Below, one piece after another: positions 7,877 through 12,714 of a DNA stretch of 12,714 nucleotides. The stretch covers positions 1 through 12,714 of the forward strand of contig JACPSX010000110.1 in NCBI GenBank assembly GCA_016193065.1. The letters run 5' to 3'. Every line of letters starts with the position of its first letter. Within the stretch, counting starts at the first letter, position 1. This stretch comes from Candidatus Tectimicrobiota bacterium. Lineage in GTDB: Bacteria; JACPSX01. The translations under genes and the position numbers were made by a program. The notes below the pieces were generated by a model that had not been told where the DNA came from, did not search any database, and saw nothing but the letters and a program-made list of their open reading frames with translations.

Positions 7877-8686
7877 ATGGCTTTTATGAGCTTCCGGCCA
7901 GGGCGCGCTGGCTCCATTCGGGCCCCGGGGAAAAAGCATCCCGGCAGGGCGTCTGCGATCCTGTTTCTCGCGTTCTTGTTTCCCGTCCTGGGGAGCGCCA
8001 GCGTCAGCGGCCAGCGTTTGGCCCCACCCGATGCCACCCGGATTGTCGTCATTGATCCCGGTCATGGCGGCCCGGATTCCGGTCTGGTGGGCGCCCTCGG
8101 TGTCCAGGAAAAGGATGTGGCTCTGGCGTTTTCCCAGCTCTTGCAATCTCTGATTCAAGAGCGCTGGGGAACGAGGGCTCTGCTGACCAGAGCCTCCGAT
8201 GTCTCTGTCCCCGATGCTCTCCGGGTCGCCCGGGCCAATCAGGAAAAGGCCGCTCTATTCCTGGGAGTTCATCTGGGAAGTTCGGGACTGCGGCGGGGGA
8301 TGCGCCTGCTCTATCCGCTGTTCCCGGCCGAAGATCGCAGTTCTGATGGGACAGCGGGTCAAAGGGGGAGTCCTTCCTCCGCGCTCCGGGTGCTGTTGTG
8401 GGACCAGTTCCCGACCTCCGGGACCCTCCAGGAGAGCCGGAGGTTGGCGTTTGAGACAGGAAGGCGTCTCGAGGAGAACCAGGTCACACTGATCGGGGTA
8501 CAGGGAATCCCGCTTTCCGGATTCCGGGGCTTGACGGCTCCGGGTTTTCTCCTGGAACTCGGACAGATTCCCAATGCCGAGGAGGAGAAACGCCTGAAGG
8601 ACCCGGGGAACCTGGCTAGAATGGCCCAGGCGCTGCTGGCTGCGCTAGAGCAGTCCTGGTGGGTTCCCGGGCAAAAGACACCGTAA
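7877..8686 (+). CDS. Exported N-acetylmuramoyl-L-alanine amidase-like protein (Amidase_3)
   Basis: This family cleaves the bond between muramic acid and the stem peptide of peptidoglycan in the periplasm, using zinc. I chose ATG 7877, preceded by GAGG at about 7865; an upstream GTG (7838) is possible but adds only charged residues. The 269-residue protein has a long basic n-region, a hydrophobic export segment at about 25-42 and the Amidase_3 fold from about 55. Candidate zinc ligands are His63 (DPGHGG), Glu78 (QEKD) and His132 (LGVHLG); the candidate catalytic Glu227 lies in LLELGQIPN. The usual xSIHANA motif is altered to LGVHLGSS and the GFLSN segment to GQIPN, so the protein is divergent. 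No SPOR, AMIN or SH3 domain is seen. The GerMN protein follows 22 bases later, as in the amidase-GerMN-rph order of other bacteria. Confidence 0.85.
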   Translation: MAFMSFRPGRAGSIRAPGKKHPGRASAILFLAFLFPVLGSASVSGQRLAPPDATRIVVIDPGHGGPDSGLVGALGVQEKDVALAFSQLLQSLIQERWGTRALLTRASDVSVPDALRVARANQEKAALFLGVHLGSSGLRRGMRLLYPLFPAEDRSSDGTAGQRGSPSSALRVLLWDQFPTSGTLQESRRLAFETGRRLEENQVTLIGVQGIPLSGFRGLTAPGFLLELGQIPNAEEEKRLKDPGNLARMAQALLAALEQSWWVPGQKTP

Positions 8687-8708
8687 GCCCATTTTCGGAG
8701 GACGCCTC

Positions 8709-9317
8709 GTGCGACTTCGACCTCTTTACTGGGTTGCTGGGACGGCAATTCTGCTGGCGGCGGGAGGGTGGGGGATTTATCAAAACTGGATCCGGGACCA
8801 GCGGATCAAGTCTCCCGGAGCGCGAGGAGTCTCGAGTCCGGTTCTACCCAGGGAGGGGGGAGTTGCCGTGACTCTCTACCTGCCAGCGGGTGATTCGGAA
8901 GGTCTCAGGGAGGAGAAAAGAGAGCTCCCGGATTCCCCCCAGTTTGAGCAGAAGGCTGCGGCGGTTCTGGGGGAACTGCTGAAGGAAAATTCCGCCGCCG
9001 GGGAGGGACTCTTTCCACGGGGCACGAAAGTGCTGGCGGTTTATTGGGACACTGCCGGGATTGCGTACGTGGATCTCAGCCAGGAAGCCGGCCAGGGGGT
9101 GCGTCTGGGCCCCTGGGCGGAGGCGTTGCGGGTCTACGCGGTGGTCAACACCATGGCGGCCAATTTTCCCGGGGTGAAGCGGGTGAAGATCTTGGTGGAG
9201 GGACAGGAAGTGGACAGTCTGGCGGGACATGTGAGCCTGCAGGACCCCCTGGAGCCGAGGCCCGATATGGTTCAGCCGGCGGCAGGTGTTGGGGGTGGTG
9301 CTCCCCCAAGCTCCTGA
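8709..9317 (+). CDS. GerMN-domain membrane-anchored protein
   Basis: GerMN domains occur in spore-germination protein GerM and in many envelope proteins of non-sporing bacteria; the molecular function is poorly defined. The 202-residue product starts at GTG 8709, with GGAGG at about 8697-8701 as ribosome site. An uncleaved signal anchor lies at about residues 6-26. The GerMN domain spans about 55-175. It opens with VTLYLPAG, then has VLAVYWDTAGIAYVDLSQE, the helix EALRVYAVVNTMAANFP, a VKILVEGQEVDSLAGHVSL strand region and the closing DPLEPRPD. The tail is Gly/Pro rich. Its neighbour is a cell-wall amidase, so a periplasmic role linked to peptidoglycan is plausible, but that is inference from context. 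Confidence 0.88.
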   Translation: MRLRPLYWVAGTAILLAAGGWGIYQNWIRDQRIKSPGARGVSSPVLPREGGVAVTLYLPAGDSEGLREEKRELPDSPQFEQKAAAVLGELLKENSAAGEGLFPRGTKVLAVYWDTAGIAYVDLSQEAGQGVRLGPWAEALRVYAVVNTMAANFPGVKRVKILVEGQEVDSLAGHVSLQDPLEPRPDMVQPAAGVGGGAPPSS

Positions 9318-9563
9318 TCTCGGCTCCCGGCGGCCGGCGGATCAATTTGTATACCCTGATCCGAAGAATAAGGAACCGGCTGGATACGCGCTGTCGGCCC
9401 GCAGGGCCTGTCGCCGGGTCGCCTCCTCGATCCGCGCTCCGTCACCCTGACGAGGGTCCCACTTTCGCGCGGCTCTGCGGAGGCTTCCCCGGTGCCACCC
9501 GCGGGCCTTCGCCGGATGACGCCGGCGGAGAATTTCGGATTGAGTTAAATTAAGGAGGATGCG
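9318..9563. other. Noncoding gap between GerMN gene and rph
   Basis: This 246-base gap is the largest between protein genes in the main gene row, apart from the stretch holding the aroQ remnant. I see no convincing coding sequence, no strong terminator and no clear -35/-10 pair. A small GGCCC/GGGCC hairpin occurs near 9395. The last bases are A/T richer and contain the strong ribosome site AAGGAGG (9552-9558) for rph. An rph promoter could lie here, but I cannot identify it. Confidence 0.4.
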
Positions 9564-10304
9564 GTGCGAGTCGATGGTCGAGGGCCGGATGTGTTGAGGC
9601 CGGTTCGGATGGTGAGGAACTTCATCCGGTTTGCCGAGGGGTCAACGCTGATCGAGGTCGGGGACACCCGGGTGATCTGCACGGTTTCCGCCGAAGAGAA
9701 AGTGCCCCCCTTCCTCAAGGATTCCGGGCAGGGATGGGTCACGGCGGAATACGCGATGCTGCCCCGCTCGACTCCCGAGCGGATGGCCAGAGAATCGGTG
9801 CGCGGACGCTTGGGGGGCAGGACCCATGAGATCCAGCGCTTGGTCGGTCGGGTCCTGAGATCCGTTGTGGATCTCAAGGCGTTAGGGGAACGAACGCTTT
9901 GGGTGGACTGCGACGTGATCCAGGCTGATGGGGGCACGCGCACCTCCTCAATTACCGGTGCCTTTGTGGCTCTGTGCGACGCGCTGTCGAATCTGAAGGC
10001 CCGGGGGAAAATCGACCGCTTGCCGATCCGGGACTATGTGGCAGCCACCAGCGTCGGAAAGGTCGGGGGGGGATTGCTGCTCGATCTAAACTACTCCGAG
10101 GATTCCCGCGCGGAGGTCGATCTGAACGTGGTGATGACCGGCAAAGGGTGTTACGTGGAAATCCAGGGGACGGCGGAAGGGTCTCCTTTCTCCCACGAAG
10201 ATTTTCTGGCCATGATTGCTCTGGCTGGCAAGGGGATTCGCGAGCTGATTGATATCCAGCGCCGTGAGTTGGGAGATCTGGAAAAAGAGTGGATCTCGTC
10301 CTAG
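9564..10304 (+). CDS. rph: Ribonuclease PH
   Basis: RNase PH trims the 3' ends of tRNA precursors using phosphate. The 246-residue protein is full length and collinear with the family. It has [15 protein letters not shown] at the start, then [18 protein letters not shown], and [20 protein letters not shown]. The phosphate-site region follows ([20 protein letters not shown]), then [20 protein letters not shown]. The catalytic Asp region is [20 protein letters not shown], and the C-terminal [16 protein letters not shown] closes the fold. The start is GTG 9564 behind an AAGGAGG ribosome site. It overlaps rdgB by 16 bases and lies just upstream of a tRNA cluster that encodes substrates of the enzyme. 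Confidence 0.97.
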   Translation: MRVDGRGPDVLRPVRMVRNFIRFAEGSTLIEVGDTRVICTVSAEEKVPPFLKDSGQGWVTAEYAMLPRSTPERMARESVRGRLGGRTHEIQRLVGRVLRSVVDLKALGERTLWVDCDVIQADGGTRTSSITGAFVALCDALSNLKARGKIDRLPIRDYVAATSVGKVGGGLLLDLNYSEDSRAEVDLNVVMTGKGCYVEIQGTAEGSPFSHEDFLAMIALAGKGIRELIDIQRRELGDLEKEWISS

Positions 10305-10948
10305 CCACCCGCAACCGGGCCAAGTTTGCCGAAATTGTTGAGATCCTGCGGGGCTTACCTGCGGTTCTGATCTCTTTGGAGGAGTCGGGATTCCAAGACG
10401 TGGTTGAAGAGACCGGACAAAGCTATATGGAAAATGCGGCCCTCAAGGCTCTTTCCGTGGCGGCCGCGACGGGGCGTGTGACTCTAGCCGAAGACTCGGG
10501 CCTGGAAGTGGAGGCCCTGGGCGGGCACCCACCAGGTGGGCACCCACCAAGTGGGTACCCGGGAGTGCGCTCGGCCCGCTTTGGAGGTCCCGGACTGGAT
10601 GACATTGCCCGGGTGGCGCTCCTGTTACGGCGACTCGAGAGCGTGCCCGAGGAGGGCCGGAGGGCCCGATTTATCTGCGTGGTGGCCCTGGCCGACCCCG
10701 CCGGCGAGGTGCGATTTTGCCAGGGGAGCTGCGAAGGGGTGATTGCACGGGAGGCCCGGGGGAATAGCGGCTTTGGTTATGATCCCGTTTTCCTGGTGCC
10801 CGCGTTAGGAAAAACTTTTGCGGAATTGCCGGGAAAGGTGAAAAATACAATAAGCCACCGGGGCCGGGCCCTCCAGAAGGCGCGGGCTTTGCTGGAACGG
10901 GTGTGCCGGGAGGGTACGTTCCCCCAGATCAAAGGGGGATCAGAGTAA
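10289..10948 (+). CDS. rdgB: XTP/dITP pyrophosphatase (RdgB/HAM1 family)
   Basis: RdgB hydrolyses noncanonical purine triphosphates such as dITP and XTP and so keeps them out of DNA and RNA. The 219-residue product starts at GTG 10289 inside the end of rph. Motifs are [16 protein letters not shown] (nucleotide site), the metal-binding [12 protein letters not shown], and [11 protein letters not shown]-terminal block has [23 protein letters not shown] and [10 protein letters not shown]. The protein is longer than usual, mainly because a Gly-His-Pro-Pro repeat occupies residues 79-89, between LGG and PGVRSAR, where relatives have about one residue. Pairing with rph is common in bacteria. Confidence 0.96.
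   Translation: MDLVLATRNRAKFAEIVEILRGLPAVLISLEESGFQDVVEETGQSYMENAALKALSVAAATGRVTLAEDSGLEVEALGGHPPGGHPPSGYPGVRSARFGGPGLDDIARVALLLRRLESVPEEGRRARFICVVALADPAGEVRFCQGSCEGVIAREARGNSGFGYDPVFLVPALGKTFAELPGKVKNTISHRGRALQKARALLERVCREGTFPQIKGGSE
10523..10560 (+). repeat. 15-bp tandem repeat inserted in rdgB
   Basis: Units begin at 10523, 10538 and 10553. The first two are copies of GGGCACCCACCARGT (one base different) and the third begins GGGTACCC and diverges to GGGAGTG. Read in frame they give Gly-His-Pro-Pro-Gly, Gly-His-Pro-Pro-Ser and Gly-Tyr-Pro-Gly. The period is a multiple of three, so the frame is preserved. The unit core GGGYACCC and the following GGG(A)GTGC match the insertion in aroB. Confidence 0.8.
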
Positions 10949-10958
10949 AAGTTCAGGG

Positions 10959-11035
<77 letters not shown>

Positions 11036-11391
11036 GTTTCTTTTGTGCGGTGTCCGCAGGGGAGGCAAGGGGCCGGTCTCGGACGGGTTCCCGGTTGCAC
11101 GCGGGCACGAAAAGGAGGGCAAGCCCCGGGCATTCGGCGCCAGAGAACCGGCAGCCGAGCCCGGGTTGGAAGGATGTTTTTGGGTGGGATATTATGGTAG
11201 GTACAACCAAGCATATATACCGGAGTCGAGCCGGGCTGGCAAGGAAAAAATGAACCCCACTGCGAAATTAACGATCATCCAGCCCGAAATGCCTTTGCGG
11301 AGGCCCCGGCTTTCGCTAAAATGATTGTATTTTAAAGACTCATGGCTGTGCAGGGAGTTGGTGCCTGAGTCGTTCCAATCCTAGTTTGTTT
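11036..11391. other. Noncoding spacer with a long hairpin between tRNA-Pro and tRNA-Arg
   Basis: I see no credible gene in these 356 bases; open frames here have no recognisable protein features and one spans tRNA-Pro. A stable imperfect hairpin occupies 11125-11165: CCCGGGC pairs with GCCCGGG and TCGGC with GCCGA, with two unpaired bases on the 5' side and a 15-base loop. A GTTTTT run starts 11 bases after it (11176), too far for a standard terminator. The A/T-rich stretch around 11317-11335 (TAAAAT, TATTTT) might hold a promoter for tRNA-Arg, but no good -35 box accompanies it. Confidence 0.45.
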
Positions 11392-11468
11392 GCGCCTGTA
11401 GCTCAGTTGGATAGAGCAACGGACTTCTAATCCGTGGGTCGCGGGTTCGATTCCTGCCAGGCGCGCCA
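11392..11468 (+). tRNA. tRNA-Arg (anticodon UCU)
   Basis: Acceptor GCGCCTG/CAGGCGC, D arm GCTC...GAGC, anticodon stem ACGGA/TCCGT with loop CTTCTAA (TCT at 11426-11428), and T arm GCGGG TTCGATT CCTGC. Discriminator G and encoded CCA (11466-11468) are present. All stems pair fully. Confidence 0.97.
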
Positions 11469-11481
11469 GAAGTCATAGCAC

Positions 11482-11555
11482 GGTGGGCGTAGCTCAGCTG
11501 GTAGAGCGCTGGACTGTGGCTCCAGTGGCCGAGGGTTCGAACCCCTCCGCCCACC
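11482..11555 (+). tRNA. tRNA-His (anticodon GUG), CCA not encoded
   Basis: Acceptor GTGGGCG/CGCCCAC with the extra G at 11482 opposite discriminator C at 11555, the histidine identity pair. D arm GCTC...GAGC, anticodon stem CTGGA/TCCAG with loop CTGTGGC (GTG), and T arm GAGGG TTCGAAC CCCTC. The next three bases are CTT, so unlike the Pro and Arg tRNAs in this cluster the 3' CCA must be added enzymatically. Confidence 0.95.
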
Positions 11556-11599
11556 CTTACTATCGCGCGGGAGCCGGTGGCCGGGCGGCCGGCGGGCCT

Positions 11600-11632
11600 A
11601 GGTCGCAGGTTCGACTCCTGCCGGGCGCGCCA
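11600..11632 (+). pseudogene. 3' remnant of a fourth tRNA
   Basis: The segment contains a class I variable loop (AGGTC), a perfect T arm (GCAGG TTCGACT CCTGC), a 3' acceptor strand CGGGCGC, discriminator G and encoded CCA. Upstream there is no matching GCGCCCG strand and no anticodon stem-loop; instead a GC-only stretch of GGCCGG-like words runs from about 11571 to 11598. The 3' end resembles arginine tRNAs with a GCGCCCG acceptor, but identity cannot be assigned. I read it as a tRNA that lost its 5' half. Confidence 0.7.
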
Positions 11633-11637
11633 ACTGT

Positions 11638-11669
11638 GGGGCTGGCCGCTGGCCAGCCCCTTATGTTTT
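11638..11669 (+). terminator. Intrinsic terminator after the tRNA cluster
   Basis: A perfect 10-bp stem (GGGGCTGGCC at 11638-11647 with GGCCAGCCCC at 11651-11660) closes a 3-base loop and is followed by TTATGTTTT. It points along the + strand and starts six bases after the tRNA remnant. The minus-strand side has no T tail, so it is not bidirectional. Confidence 0.85.
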
Positions 11670-11714
11670 GACCACTGGCTGTGCTGGGAAGAGATCCGCC
11701 GGCGCCAATCAATC

Positions 11715-11891
11715 TCACTTTTTGACCGGTTCTTCCGCAGGAACCTGGGCCCTGACGATGACCCACTCGGTGTCCTTGCCGCAACCGGGACAAGGCGGCA
11801 GGAACTGGCCCCTGGGAAAGGCCATGAGGAACTGGCACTGGGAACAACGGTAAGCGCTAAATACGGGATTGACATCGCCTGTTTGTGGCAT
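11715..11891 (-). CDS. Small zinc-ribbon protein
   Basis: This 58-residue protein has two CxxC knuckles, Cys16/Cys19 (YRCSQCQF) and Cys34/Cys37 (PPCPGCG), spaced as in small zinc-ribbon or rubredoxin-like proteins that bind one zinc or iron. The sequence between them (LMAFPRGQFLP) resembles the strand-turn of zinc-ribbon domains that precede a CPxCG knuckle. I chose the ATG at 11889-11891 because a G-rich ribosome site (GGGGGGAGG on the minus strand) lies just upstream. The frame stays open to 12056, but the extension has no recognisable features and skips that site. The tail is charged and Pro rich. The specific function is unknown. It is transcribed divergently from the membrane-protein gene at 12126. 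Confidence 0.75.
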   Translation of the reverse strand: MPQTGDVNPVFSAYRCSQCQFLMAFPRGQFLPPCPGCGKDTEWVIVRAQVPAEEPVKK

Positions 11892-12085
11892 ACGCCCTCC
11901 CCCCCCTCTCCTGGCGCCGACGGATATAAACAGTTTACCATATTTCATCTGCTGTGGCCGAATCGGTGGAAAACCGCCGGAGCAGCCCATCCGGCCCGAC
12001 TCCCCGCCCTCCATATCTAATGTAATCGCATCAACAAAATGGGAAGTCCTCCCCATTTACTGGCACTTCCGCCGCGTTATGCTGA

Positions 12086-12099
12086 GACCAACATTGGTC
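12086..12099. promoter_or_regulatory. Possible operator palindrome upstream of the membrane-protein gene
   Basis: GACCAA at 12086-12091 and TTGGTC at 12094-12099 form a perfect inverted repeat with a 2-base spacer, 26 bases before the start at 12126, in the region between two divergent genes. It could bind a dimeric regulator. No regulator family is implied by the sequence, and a chance palindrome of this size is possible. Confidence 0.22.
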
Positions 12100-12125
12100 A
12101 CTAAGTCCCGGACCGGAGGGGGAAC

Positions 12126-12473
12126 GTGAAAAGCGCACACCAGCACCTGAATTTCTTCGGCTGGATCTCCATGATGATCTTTGGGGTCGGCTACAAGCTC
12201 CTCCCCAACTATGCCGGAAAGATCGTGATTCACAGTTTGACCATGGCCAGGGTCCGGTTCTGGCTTGCGAACCTGGGTTTCATCGGCCTGCTCTGCTTCT
12301 ATGCGCTCTGGTCAGCCGTGCGGAGCCATGTGGCTTTTGCTCTCACGATTCTGGGTGCTGCCACGGTGATTGCCTCGATTGCCCTCTTGGGCCTGAACGT
12401 CTGGCTTACCTTTCGACCGGAGGTTTCTCCGGCAGAAAGCCAATCCCTACATCGTAAAGGGGGGCAAGAATGA
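12126..12473 (+). CDS. Short three-helix membrane protein, heme-copper oxidase subunit I-like
   Basis: The 115-residue product starts at GTG 12126 behind GGAGGGGG (12115-12121). Its N-terminus, SAHQHLNFFGW (His5, His7), followed by SMMIFGVGYKLLP, resembles a histidine-bearing helix of cbb3/NorB-type oxidase subunit I and related short membrane proteins. Two further hydrophobic helices lie at about 46-65 and 70-98. The six-His active site and the 12-helix core of a real oxidase are absent, so it is not a functional subunit I by itself; it may be a small heme-binding or accessory protein. The C-terminal 17 residues are polar. The neighbouring zinc-ribbon and ferredoxin genes suggest a redox setting, which is inference. 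Confidence 0.78.
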   Translation: MKSAHQHLNFFGWISMMIFGVGYKLLPNYAGKIVIHSLTMARVRFWLANLGFIGLLCFYALWSAVRSHVAFALTILGAATVIASIALLGLNVWLTFRPEVSPAESQSLHRKGGQE

Positions 12474-12484
12474 AAAAAGTGTGA
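12470..12484 (+). other. Four-codon minigene overlapping the preceding stop
   Basis: ATG at 12470 overlaps the TGA of the membrane-protein gene (ATGA) and is preceded by AAAGGGGGG, a strong ribosome site, but encodes only Met-Lys-Lys-Val before a TGA at 12482. It looks like the start of a lost coupled gene or a chance start codon. A small hairpin, TCGAGG/CCTCGA (12491-12506), follows without a T tail. Confidence 0.22.
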
Positions 12485-12524
12485 GACCTATCGAGGACCC
12501 CCTCGAACACAAGAGACGAAATCC

Positions 12525-12714
<190 letters not shown>

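Noticed and set aside
8358-10937. TCAAAGGGGGA shared by the amidase gene (near 8359) and the rdgB 3' end (near 10930)
   Set aside because: The shared word is 11 bases of low complexity with no flanking similarity; chance is adequate.
10919-10938. CCCCC/GGGGG inverted repeat at the end of rdgB as a terminator
   Set aside because: The stem is only five pairs with an eight-base loop and no T run follows; it lies within the coding sequence.
11381-11941. 186-codon minus-strand frame over the tRNA cluster
   Set aside because: It is antisense to intact tRNAs and the terminator; the apparent protein motifs are translated tRNA sequence, a frequent source of false annotations.

Overview
The window is a GC-rich bacterial chromosome segment in which nearly every gene lies on the + strand in closely spaced, partly overlapping operons. 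It suggests a Gram-negative bacterium with type IV pili: it carries the alignment complex PilM/N/O and an outer-membrane secretin PilQ. The series pil genes, aroB, aroQ, accB-accC, then an amidase, a GerMN protein, rph, rdgB and a tRNA cluster resembles gene orders I associate with Desulfuromonadota (Geobacter-type) and related deep lineages such as Methylomirabilota/NC10 or Nitrospirota. That placement is inference from gene order and cannot be settled from this sequence alone.

Layout. 1-4170: pilM (5' end outside the window), pilN, pilO and pilQ; no pilP lies between pilO and pilQ. 4220-5374: aroB (3-dehydroquinate synthase), with a low-complexity insertion near its N-terminus. 5484-5902: a decayed aroQ (type II 3-dehydroquinate dehydratase) spread over three frames. 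5928-7784: accB and accC, the biotin carrier and biotin carboxylase of acetyl-CoA carboxylase. 7877-9317: an exported Amidase_3-type protein and a membrane-anchored GerMN-domain protein. 9564-10948: rph (RNase PH) and rdgB (XTP/dITP pyrophosphatase), overlapping by 16 bases; rdgB contains a second insertion related to the one in aroB. 10959-11669: tRNA-Pro(UGG), tRNA-Arg(UCU), tRNA-His(GUG), the 3' remnant of a fourth tRNA and a strong intrinsic terminator.

After the terminator the layout changes. A small zinc-ribbon protein lies on the minus strand (11715-11891). Diverging from it on the + strand is a 115-residue three-helix membrane protein with a His-rich N-terminus like a piece of heme-copper oxidase subunit I. 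The window ends in the start of a YfhL-type [4Fe-4S] ferredoxin gene, preceded by a candidate FNR/CRP-type site and promoter. This end looks like a redox-related neighbourhood.

I did not find a new multi-gene system. The most unusual signals are: (1) related GGGYACCC-containing repeat insertions, in the same reading phase, inside two unrelated enzyme genes (aroB and rdgB); (2) an aroQ whose two frame changes both fall at runs of G; (3) loss of pilP together with a lipoprotein-like PilQ; and (4) an eroded tRNA next to a tRNA-His lacking an encoded CCA.
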